Shown: one piece after another, positions 53,077 to 64,000 of the stretch | How positions within the stretch are numbered: the stretch's first letter is position 1 | How the letters are laid out: each line of letters opens with the position of its first letter | From: Anarhynchus alexandrinus | Lineage: Eukaryota > Chordata > Aves > Charadriiformes > Charadriidae | Direction of reading: 5' to 3' | Assembly: GCA_008711295.1 (NCBI GenBank) | Contig: VUYV01000019.1 | Coordinates: 6,699,882-6,763,881 of the forward strand | Length of the DNA stretch: 64,000 bases | The notes under the pieces: generated by a model | Told to the model about the DNA's origin: nothing | Databases searched by the model: none | Seen by the model: only the letters and a program-made list of their open reading frames with translations | Program-made: the position numbers and the translations under genes

Positions 53077-55368
53077 CTTTTAAGGAGTTCACTTTCACGA
53101 ATCTCGTCATTTATTAAAGCTTGTTTTAGCCATGCATAGTCTTCGCAAATCTTTTGACTCATTTTCTCCCCTGTAATACCACACAGGTTTATGTTGGCAA
53201 GTTCTGCTGGCCTCCCCGCTACTTCTGAAACACCATTTTAGCCATTCTCTGTACAGCTTTTGCTCATGTGAACATAATTTATCCTCAATTTTATTTACCT
53301 TATAAAGATCAAGTATTAGAAAAAGAAATAATGGAGAGTTAGATTAGGAGATAGAAGCAGTAAAAATAAGCATGGGAGAAATAAGTAGCAGCAGGAAAAA
53401 AAGAAAGAATGAAATTAAAACACAGCAAAGGAAAAATGTTATGTTTTAAGAAACAAAGACCTGACACAACAGAAACATGGCATGCTAAGTCTTGGTCTCA
53501 CTTATCGGGACTTTCCATTTCCATTAATTAAATACCACAGAGGTAGATTAATATGGATATGAACATGATAATCTTTGAACTCATTGATTAATGTGTTTCT
53601 GCTATTTACACTTAAAGAAACGAGAAATTTGTAATGCAACCATTAATCAGTTGCTAAACTTTAAGGAGCAGCATGATTTAAAAAGAATATCTTTGTTAAT
53701 TATTTTAATTTTTATTCCCCACAAGTACATTTTAATTTAGCTTTGTAAAACCCAAACTTACATATTTATCTTCCCTCCATCATGGACCTGTACTTGTATT
53801 TTAAAGAAAATGATAGAGAAGACAAGGATTCAAACTACACTTAAGGAACAACTTAAGAAGTTAATTGATCTAAAAGATACCAATTTTCAAAGACGCTACG
53901 TTTTTCCTACACTTTCCAAACAACAGTTACGCAGTGGAAACAAAACTTGTAAACTTCTAGATTTTAATCTAAGACAAACTTTCACACTGTAGCCCGACTG
54001 TCAAAAGCTGATGTGAAATTCTGTAGAAGCGGGTCAGGAAAGCAAGGCCTATTTACATCTGTTACATCATCAACATAGGTGCAATGCAACACGGGTGCCA
54101 TGCACTGAGGAAAAGAACACTCTTCTACATGCAATAAAGGCTGCTAACATGCATTTTTGTAACTACTTAAGCACTAGGAAAATCTTGTTGGATAAGTGAA
54201 ACCTAAGAAATATTTTTGCTGATAGTTCTTCATATTAACAATAGACATATTGGAAACATCAAAAAGAGTCTCTCAATTTGAGAGAATCTCAATAAAAATT
54301 CTATTTTACTTCTGGAGCTAGCAAACTGCTAATAAAACACATATAGAAATCCATATAATTACAAATAAAATTGAAATATCAATACAAGTCTTGGAATATA
54401 AAAGCATCAAATGATAACAGATTTTTTTTTTAATCCATCTTTGCATTAGAACAAATACAAAGTGGTCCATGGTAAGCTTTACTGCCCCCCGTATCCAAAC
54501 ACAGTCTGGTTCCGTAAATGACTATACCTGGTTGCAAACACCACCATTCTGTAATCATTCAATAATATATGATGATAGTAATTTTTAGAAAGCATCGTAT
54601 ATTGGTCATTGAGTCCCTGGCTCCTGAAAAACCAAATCTTCCCTTGACACATACGCTACCTTATTTATTCAAGTTTGTCAGTACAAGAAGCATGTGGCAT
54701 GTCTTCTATTAGCTATCAGGTCTTACAATCCCTATTGACAAGACGGACAACAATCCAGTCTTGTAAAAGATTCATGACACAACTTTGCACTCTCTACTGC
54801 TTGCTTTCTCATAAAACCAGTGCAAATCCCATCAAAAATTTAGCAGAACCCCTGCCTCATCTGTTTAGGCCTGAAGCTAGTTGCAGGGACAACTCATTAG
54901 GGACAAGCTCATTAAAACTAGCCCTGCAGCAAAAGCAGTTTGCGAGCCTCCTCATTTTTATTCACTTTCACCTAGCCATTCGAGTTGCTTGTGTTTCCCA
55001 GATACAGAGCTTCTAATGATTTTGTACAATAAGCAAGGCTGTTTCCAAGCTTACGCTACACCCAGGGCTCCACAAATGCAGTTTCTTCTGTACACCAAAG
55101 CTAACATAGTTCTGTTCATTTGTAAGGCTTAGATGGTTCTATACCGAAAGGTAGTATCAGAAAACCTAGTGGATTCTCTTCTGATTGCATTAGCAAAAGG
55201 TACCTATGAGTAACAACTATCAAACACATGCTAAAATCCAAAGAGAAATCGAGATGTGCTGGATTAAAGCTAGTAGATACATATGCCTGAGAACTCACTC
55301 ACGTAGGGATGCATTTGGTATTTCATGTGGTAATTTTAGCACCTGAGATACCTAAAATACCCAAGGAG

Positions 55369-55382
55369 AAAAAAAAAAAAAA
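55369..55382. repeat. A14 homopolymer
   Basis: A poly-A run is followed by gaaaaagggaggaaaaaaac, making a purine tract of about 38 nt (55364-55401). No retroposed body is visible on its 5' side. Confidence 0.8.
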
Positions 55383-58300
55383 GAAAAAGGGAGGAAAAAA
55401 ACCCAGCAAAGATTTCCTTTCTTCTTCTTAGAGTCTGTGTCATAATAAATATTGACTAAATAAACTAGTTTTTTGTTATATGTTGTTTACCTTTTCTGTC
55501 ATTTGCTAAAGTCCCTACATACAACAATCCTTACTTTTCCTCTGAGTGCTAGCTGGGAAACCTTGCTAATGCCTTCTAAATTACATGTCTGAAGTTAGGT
55601 ACATAAAAAAGTAGCCCAATTTCACATGCCTACATTCAGACAACAGCATTTGAAAATCATGGTTATCTACAGTTCTGCAGGTTGGTGATCAAAATATCCC
55701 GGGGTGATTGCAAAAGCTTCCTTACTTCTGTCACATAACAAAGACAACTATAAAGGTCCACAAAGAGTGGATTTCCAGCCCAAGACCCGTGATGACAAAA
55801 GCTAGTGAGTGCTACAGCAGTACCTGTTTGCCAATTTCTGTACAGGGGAGGAGGAAAGCCTCACTGGGATGGTGTCTCAAAAGGCAATTGCTAAAACTGG
55901 TCTTAGAAGAGCTTAATTCTAACAAACGTTACTGTCGCATGCATGGCACAACTATTCAGATATAGCTGTCTGCCCAGATAACGCATTACGCATCTGAGGA
56001 GCGTCTTGCTGAATGTGGGGTAGCAAAGAACAGTCTAGACTCGATGCACGGTCTAATCCTTCTACAGATTATGTCTTGAAAACCAACCAAATTCTGCTTG
56101 CCCAGTTAAGCAGTTATGTCAAGAATGTAAAGTGAAGAAGCCCCTCATCTCACTCCAATCTCAGAGGAGTGTCTTTAAACCTGTATTTTTGCAAGCATGT
56201 TAATATTCAATCCTGTATTTTCACCTTGCTTGCACTCTATACACAGCACTACATACAGGATACATTCTTATTCTTGTCAAGTCCATCCTCTGCTCATCTT
56301 ATGATGGTGTGTAAAACAACCTCATTCACCTCCATGCCCATCACTCAAAGCAACGCAGCATCAAGGCCTACAGCATTTTTTAAAGTCAAAATTTAAAAAC
56401 TTATTATTTTGCTTTCTTTACTTCTGTACAAATACACACTCAGAGAGTCAAAAGTAACTAATTAATCTGGAAGTATTAATTATTTGGAAGACCACAGGCC
56501 AAAACGTGAATTTTAGTCATGATCTGTGACACTGCCAAAGACTATGAAGTCTGTCATGCACAATTTTTCTAACAAAAAGATTATTGCCACAAAAAGTGTT
56601 GCACCAATATAATTACTTTACCACATTGTCAAGTGCAATGAGCATACAGCACCTCAAGCAACATAGGTAAACTGATGGAGTGTGAAGTTTGTTTCATGCA
56701 AAGATTGTTGCCTAATTGCTCGATATACAGTATTACTCTAGCATCAACACGAACGTCAGCACACATCAACAGTCCTACACACAATTCTCAGCTGCAGGTT
56801 AAGCAAATCAGTCTTTCTTTGCACTAAAACGGCGTAGGACCATTTAATGGGTAGTTTAAGGAACAAGTTAGCAAATAGGAAAAGAACAGTACCTTTTTCA
56901 ACTGTTTTGTTTTTCCTGAAATTTGGACTATCTCTCCATTCAACAATCTTCAGTGGGGATTTCAACTAGTTACATCCTGGAGTATGAGTCACCCGCACCA
57001 CTAAAATAAAATCTTAGTTGAGAAACACTCTCAACCATGTTTTATGCTATGTTTCCTCTGCTTCCCCATGCAAAGGACAAAAGCCACAATATCATCAACA
57101 CAGATCAAATATTGAAATTCATGTTTTCTGAAAAATGAGAATTTAGGGAGTAAGCTATTTAAAATTAAATGTGTAACAAGCTTTAAAAAAAAATACTTTA
57201 TCAAATCCACTAGCACAAGGTTTCAGCATTTCTGAAACATTAAAAGGGCCTCATTTATTTTTCTATTAGTCTCTTGTGTCTCTCTTAAAAAATTACCGAA
57301 GGCTGAGAACCTACCTGTCTCATGAAACTTTCTGCAGATATGGAAACTTCAAAAAACATGGATTTGTAAAGAAAACAATGACAAAACAAATGCCTTCACA
57401 GTGAGAACAGCAATGTTACTTTTCTCTTTTAAATACCAATAAATCTTATCATACGAGAAGCTTAGCAACACAAAGACTGAAATTCAAATGCTTTAAAATA
57501 TAACTAAGTACACATTTAATAACGCTAGCTTTTTGTTTTTTAGACTAACGTTGTAAAGTCTTATTTAAGCTTTCTTATACCTTTTCAAAGGCACCTTAGA
57601 TATAATTCTGCTTTTACATTTCCATATATAGTGTAAGAGAACTAGAATACAATTAGTTACCACATTAGCTCATTTTTTTTCTAAACTATTTTCTTAGGAA
57701 AACACGCAATTTTTTCAGATTCCAAGTAAACTATAAAATATAAGCAAATTCAACATAGAGCATTTAGAATGAATACGAATGTGTCATATATGTCAGTTAC
57801 TGTGTGGGGAAAAAAGTGAAAACAAATAGCTATGAAAAAGTTTCATTACTGCAATACTGAGTGTTAATAATACAGTATCAATAAAACTGAAAGATGTAAA
57901 TTGGTAATTTTGGATTAAGCAAAGTTACTTGTCATTAGTTATTAAGTATTGCTCCAAGTGAACTTGCTCTAAGGCATTAACATATTTACAAATACCGTGA
58001 CATCTTTTCCTGAAGACACTGGAAATGCACCGATGCTATTAGACAGGAATTTAGCGTGGGTCCTCTAAGCAAAAATGCAATGACTTCATTGAGCTTCATT
58101 AGTAACACAACTTTCCCTTACTAAAAATTCCAAACAAACAGGTGCTTCACACTAGGTCTACTTCTAAAATTGCTTTCTTTTTATTCTCAGGGATACATCA
58201 AGAGCTGAGGGAGAATTCATGCAGTATAGATCAGTCAGGCATTGACAGCACATCACACTTTGACAAGCTGCTTGGCTCTGTTTAAAGTCTAAGTTAGGCC

Positions 58301-58892
58301 TTGGCCCATCAAGGCCATGGCTATTGAATTATTGACAGCCTCTCACTGTGGTGCAAAGGGAAGGAGTGCTACAGCCTCAGTTCAATAAAGATGAAATGGA
58401 AACCCTCTCTGAAGCTTACTTTAGCACGTTAAAGGAGTTTTAATGGTCTTGTTTAAAATTCAGTAAGAGAATACATTAGACTGATTATATTTTCACCAGC
58501 TAAACAAAAAGTTTGGGATGCTGTGGAGATTATAAATGAGAGGAAAACTATGCAAAGTACAAATTTGATCTACACCAAGAAGTCGACTAATGTTTCAAAC
58601 TCATTTCAAATCATCCAGCTTTACATACTTAACAGCTTTTCACCATTCTGTACCATTATACCATGTGCAGTCAAGGGTTAACAATAACATAGCGGTTCAT
58701 CATCCTAAAATACAGGTTAACTTTCATAATGGATACTTTTTGCTGATGACATTAAATCTACAAGCCAATGCAACGGCCAGTCCCTGTTTACAAACTAGCA
58801 TCCGCATTAGTTCTATATCTCTTTTCCTTTCCAGCTACCGAAAGCGAAATAAAGGGGTGTCAGTAAGTAACTGGCTACCCAGCGTCTGGCTG

Positions 58893-58911
58893 GTTTGTTT
58901 GTTTGTTTGTT
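58893..58911. repeat. (GTTT)n microsatellite
   Basis: About five GTTT units end in gttctccc. Confidence 0.85.
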
Positions 58912-59235
58912 CTCCCAACAGAACTCTTCTACAGAGCACACCACCATTCTTCCACAAGTAGCTGATTAATATTAACAATTCTGATTTTCTTACATAATCT
59001 CTTTTCTTCTTCAAATTCATACCTGCCAAGCTTTACGTGTGTTTTAATAGCTGATGTCAGACAAGCAACAAGCAGAAAGTTCCATCTCAGGACTATAATT
59101 TTAAATACAATAAGACTCACATCAACTGTCGCATAGACATGTGGAAAATTATTCCACATGGACTTCTAAAGTGCATCCTAAAAGCTTCAAAGAATGAGTA
59201 TATTTTTAAAAGAATTTAAATTGATGATCAGAGCT

Positions 59236-59259
59236 GGGGGGGGAAGGGGGAGGTGGGGG
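59236..59259 (+). repeat. G-quadruplex motif
   Basis: The plus strand reads G8, AA, G5, AGGT, G5. The G8 run can be split into two G3 runs, so the tract meets the four-run G3+N1-7 quadruplex rule with short loops. The RBFOX1 transcript would carry the C-rich strand. Confidence 0.8.
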
Positions 59260-62200
59260 TTAAGCAATTTGTCTAATGTGACCCTATACTCATTTCTCCA
59301 ACATCACTTCCAATATGCTGCCTCCTGTCAAATCAACAAAGAAAGCCTAACAGCACATCTAAATTTGTGTTCATTTGCCTTCTGCAGGATTATCTTTGCC
59401 ACGTCAAGCATTATAAGTAAATCAAAGATGCTTCTCAGGGGCTGTAAGAGTAGGGCTAATCTCCAGACAAATATTTAGAAGGCAGCTTAGCCTGTTCTGG
59501 CTTTAATCGTTTCCAACTGATTTGACTTATTCTAATTACAGCCTTTATGTTATAAAAGCCATTTTTATGTTGCTGAGGAGCAGTTTCACTGCAAATACAT
59601 GAAATTTTGCTGAGTTTCTGTTCCCATGTCGATTACGGAAATGGTACTCTACAGCTTTCCTCTAATTAGAAAAACACACTGCACAGAGCATCACCAATTT
59701 TTAACATTAATAACAGAGTGACAGTGTCCTTTTGTGTGTCTTTAAATAATTTCTCAAAATATGACACCACAAAGCCACTGTATCCCACTTGGGTATCATA
59801 CTAGGAGCAATTTTCACATTTTTGCATATTATATTTATTCAAGCACAGAACAGCATCTTTGAAGAAGCTGTTTAGTAATTTAACCTAACAGAATAAGATA
59901 ATTAAACTTCTGGATAGTTTATGGTGAGGTGCTTTCCAAGCCCATGAACTTGGAAAATTCAAACACTCATACACAAAGCAAACTAAATATATCCTTTGAC
60001 AAATCAGACAGCACAGCTATTTGTTACTTTTAGTACTTACTTACAATGCTATCATTCCCCATAACGAACAGACGGCTGAGATAATACAGTTTTGCTTTTC
60101 ATCAACTCACAGACTTTTCTTGCTGTTTAATGGAAATCTAACTGTGTTACCCAAATGCTGTGGACAATAGAAATCAAGGCGGAGGAGTCACAGAACACGT
60201 AGCATACCTCCATTCCAACTTCAATACATTACTAAGTAATACTTCCCTTTAACAGAAAAGACTTTTTCATTTATTGTCAAAGCTGATGCCAGAAAAAGTA
60301 GTTTTGGTGAAATATAAATAAGGCATTTGATACTATATATTATTTCTGCTGTGACCCTATGTAACAGACAACTCAAAACATTACTGCCTTCCTATCCCTG
60401 TGCAGAAAATCAACATTAATATCTTGATGAGAAAAACAAACAGGAGATTAAAGCACTAAAAGCTGGTATGATTTTTTTACATACAGAAAAGATGCTCTGG
60501 GAGTCAAAACAAAAGGAAAAGGCAACTCTTAAGTTTCCACATTGGACATATATGCTTACAAAAATATGCACGTCACTTTCAATACTGCCACTGGTCAAAC
60601 TAAGCTGCTGTAGAATATAATGTATTTTGCAAATAACAGGACACTAAGCAGAATAGACTTCCATAAGGTATTTACAGCATGACATATCTATGAAATAACA
60701 GGTAGCACTATCCCACAGTTTTGCATACTTCTGTGATGATAATGTCTCCGAGCTCCTTTCACATCTCTGAAAAGGCTAGATTTGTTGACACAATCCTGTT
60801 AGGTGTCACCAAAAAACACTTGTATGTCCCCATTTGCTAAATGGAGGACATAAATTATTCCAGCAATTTTAATTGCAGTATTATTATAGAGACTTGCTCT
60901 GTAATAGTTTATTTTCTTTTTCTTTCTCTTTTTGTAAAAACTAAACCTGTACTACTAATAAATCTTTGATTAGACTTATGATTTCAATTACATTAGTAAT
61001 AAGTTCTTGGGTTTATGCGCAAGTTGCTCATCCTTTTTGTCCATAACTAGATTTTGAGTGTAAAATTAGTGAAGAATCTGGAAAGAAAGCAAAACTACAC
61101 GACATTCCTCAAAAAAACTTTCCAGCCTCCTACACTGTTTAACTTACAGATGTCCTGAGAGGAACGCATGCTCTGTGCATTTAGTAACCCTTGCTGTTTT
61201 TATCTTGAGTTTTGAAATGTTAGAAATAAGCCTGATTAAAACACTGCAGCGAAGCAGCCAGGAGCAGAAGCCTGTCATTATTATGTTTCTGAAGTGGATA
61301 CCAGTTTTATATATTTTAGAGCAATAAGACAGCTGGTGGTGCAAATATTTTTTATGCAACCTACGGTATATACTGTCACGGTAATGGAATAAGTTATATT
61401 GAGCTTCAGATACACTCACTACTGAGGCATACAATCTCCTGTGGGTGTTTCCCACAATCCCCCGAGATTACCTCTCTTCTAGACTGAGTGTCAGCCAGCT
61501 GGTGGATCAGGAATACTTCAGATGGATTTTTGAGTTCATGATGGCTCTTGGAAGCCAAAAGACTTTTCCTAATGCACTGTGTAGATCCAACACAAGTATT
61601 TTTTTTATTTCAGAACTGCACATCCTCACTGCTTTGTCCATTTGTAGCACGTATAAACTGTATTACATTGTCTGCCATCTAGGTTTAGTGTAAAAACATT
61701 CAGGAACACAAAATTAAAAATATGACTACTTGTTTACTTGAAATATCATTCACTGGGCACATGTTACACCAGTTCTCCAATGATTGCTGGCTCTGTTTGC
61801 AAACCAAATTTATTTTGGGTTTAGATCAACACATTTCTCATGTGGCTGTTATTCTGGCTATTCAAGAGACTTCTATTCAGCCCATCACAGAAGCAAAAAC
61901 TCTATCAATCTTACAGATGAATGTTCAAAATATACCCCCAAAGTTCTGCTATCTTTAGGTAGCCCTCAAAGGATGAGGCTGAAAAACAATCTTTGCCCTT
62001 AACTTTCACTCTGTCAAATCCCTAAAATTTCCCACAATAAAAATTGTAACCATAAAAGTTCATCAGGAAAGCAACAAAACTGATGTAAGAGAGGGAAAAA
62101 ATGCTTACTTTTTACTATTCTATATAAAGAAGCATATATAATATTAGAATCACTGAAACCAAGTAACTCTTTCAAGGTATGAAAGAAAAGACAGCAAGCA

Positions 62201-63239
62201 TTTTCAGATGCGATTATCTCCCACTTTGATATCCCAGTGCAATATGGTGTTTTCTATTGTTGTAAAGAAATAGACTCATCGCTGTCAGGAAATTGAGATC
62301 TTGATGGCTCTGTGAACAAAATTATTAGCATAGCCATGCTGACTGTACAAACGTTTCTGTTTTCTTAGACCAGTTCTTCACAAGGTAATCCCTGCTTAAC
62401 AATACATTGTGTCTGGGACTTCTTAATGAAGTAAAATTCTAAGCAGTAAATATGTGTTTCCCCCTCTCTTTTCGACACTGAAGAGCAAAGAGGTTATGTG
62501 TCCACCTGTCAGGGTAGAGGTAAAAATCGATTGTCAGACAGAGGAAAAAGTTAGTGAACTGTGGGTCTTACAAATATGAAAATTCAAAAGTCATAAAAGC
62601 ATTTAGATGTTTTAAGAGAAAGAACTTTGCAAGGAGCAGAGTGGCTGAAGTTGATAAACAGTTACACTTTTTAAAAGAAAAAACTTCCAGATATACAGAT
62701 ATTACATTTTACAGTTTACATCAACATCTGCCTGCAGAGGATTAAGATAAAAATCTTTACAAAAGGCACATTATCTCTCATGTGCTTACTACTTGGTCTT
62801 TGCCCCTGAAACATCTGCCACCAGTCAGTTTTGAGGAAGAATGTTTGACCAAAGAACAACAGATATGTCCTAAAATATTAGCAATGTGGTCGCTACCATT
62901 TAACATTAAAGAACTAATTCCCAACAAAAAATGCCATAAATTTTCTAGTTTTTAAACTATACCATAAAATTCAAACAAGAAAAATATTCTTAACACTATG
63001 TAGAAGCTTCTTATAAAGCTGAATAATGTTTTAGAGCAAATCAGTCACCAAAATAAGTTCTGCCTTAGATTGTCAATGTTCCTTGCTTATATAGGGTTTT
63101 GGTTTTATTTTTCCTTATACCCATTTCTGTAAGCGAACCACAGACAATTTCAGGAACAAGAAAGAACCAACTGAATAATGCACTCAATTCTGCACCCTAA
63201 CTTTTTAAATGAAAAAAAGGTAAACATTTAGTGCTATTG

Positions 63240-63275
63240 AAAAAAAAAAACCAACCAACCAACCAAACAAAAAAC
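63240..63275. repeat. A-run and (CCAA)n microsatellite
   Basis: A poly-A run is followed by about four CCAA units and further A-rich sequence. I see no retrotransposon attached. Confidence 0.85.
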
Positions 63276-64000
63276 CCTCATATGCTAACAGCTGGATTAG
63301 AAAGCTTCAAGGCTGAGACTCCGTTTCCATAGCACTGGCCATTGCCCAAACACATCATGTTTGCCATTTAAGTAAGAAAGGACTTAGAATGTCCCATACA
63401 GGACATTTGAGGTTCCAAATGCCATTCTAAGCAGCTTCTAATGGCCCACACTGACCTCTGCAGTGCCCTCTCACATGTACTGACCCAAATCTGTGTATGA
63501 ATATGGGTAAACAAGACTGGTAATGTGACTTAGGCTAAATTAACCCAAAGCAAATTGGTTAGCTTCACCCGGACGAGTTCCATGAATTGGTTCAATGAAT
63601 AGCTGCACAAACACACAGGTCCAAGGAAGGGCAGGACTTCCTTATTCATTTGCAGTGAGGTGCATGAGGTCTGGAACCATATTTTCCCACTCTCTGTCAG
63701 AAGCAAGAGAGTAATGGGAGGTACAAAAGAAGAAGACTCAACCAGCATTTTGCAGATTGTCCTCTGTAGACTACAGACAGAAAAGTTGCCAGAAATGCTG
63801 TGGCTTGCTATAATTTTTAATAGATGCTCAAAAAAGCGGGAATTCTCTACAAGTTGATTATAAAAATTCCACAATATCAGTCAAAATATCAGCCTTATCA
63901 GCCAGAGATGTATAATATAATTTATTTTTATCATTTAAGTCTGCCCTCCCTCCCCACCCCTAAAATTGTGGTAGTGTGAACATTACAGACTTGACTTCGC

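Larger units (their letters stand above)
49539..64000 (-). other. RBFOX1: RBFOX1 intron, distal 5' side
   Basis: Unique intronic sequence with scattered small features: foldbacks at 50253-50279 and 53054-53076, an A-run at 55369, a possible conserved element at 58180-58480, (GTTT)n near 58893, a quadruplex motif at 59236, and a (CCAA)n tract at 63251. The longest open frame of the window (51549-51974, minus) lies here but looks like chance. Confidence 0.4.

Noticed and set aside
54675..55016. 113-codon plus-strand open frame
   Set aside because: Overlapping frames, no recognisable domain, and no supporting splice or promoter context; treated as chance.
58590..58961. 123-codon plus-strand open frame
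   Set aside because: It begins at an ATG-poor context within the candidate non-coding region and runs through the (GTTT)n repeat (the WLVCLFVC segment), so it is simple sequence and not protein.
61144..61455. 103-codon minus-strand open frame
   Set aside because: No similarity to RBFOX1 or any family I know, and no flanking acceptor and donor in a matching phase.
63530..63874. 114-codon minus-strand open frame near the window end
   Set aside because: No recognisable protein, overlapped by a plus-strand frame, and no splice signals fitting an RBFOX1 exon.
15294..64000. Search for the other known RBFOX1 start, MNCEREQLRG
   Set aside because: I found no minus-strand segment encoding it with a donor in phase 0; it may lie outside the window.

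Overview
This 64-kb window is vertebrate, most likely bird, genomic DNA. It is AT-rich, has no long open reading frames, and carries CR1 retrotransposon copies with the avian-style 3' end (a 'ttggactagatgatct...ccttccaaccc..ccattct' type tail at about 18650, 19720 and 49500). It also holds two MIR SINE relics. There are no operons, CRISPR arrays, retroviral genes or RNA genes that I can support.

The one recognisable gene is RBFOX1 (A2BP1, Fox-1), the neuronal and muscle splicing regulator, on the minus strand. An 81-codon internal coding exon at 11051-11293, with a consensus acceptor and donor, encodes the disordered N-terminal segment found upstream of the RRM in RBFOX1. RBFOX1 is known as one of the largest vertebrate genes, with very long 5' introns. 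Almost everything else here is therefore best read as RBFOX1 intron. Transcription runs from high to low coordinates, and the RRM and C-terminal exons should lie before position 1, outside the window.

About 4 kb upstream of that exon, at 15253-15285, there is a second strong candidate: a short alternative N-terminal exon encoding MENKGSRMVQQ. It ends in CAG|GTATTT in the phase that joins to the common exon, and the resulting N-terminus resembles that of the paralogue RBFOX2. A TGCATG element, the Fox-protein binding site, lies about 80 nt inside the following intron. Sequence upstream (15343-15640) could be an internal promoter or the 5' part of this exon.

Region by region: 1-8990 is intron without recognised repeats, with a CpG-dense patch at 3600-3740. 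8990-9965 is an old, internally deleted CR1. 11051-15640 holds the two exons and one MIR. 17900-23190 is a CR1 cluster of three insertions, one with a 5' inversion forming a 30-bp perfect foldback. 23190-64000 is mostly unique intronic sequence with scattered microsatellites, two G-rich quadruplex-prone tracts, several near-perfect palindromes, a MIR, one short CR1 tail, and a few CpG-retaining patches that look like candidate conserved non-coding elements. I see no new multi-gene system here. The most interesting items are the alternative RBFOX1 exon with its Fox site and the inverted CR1.
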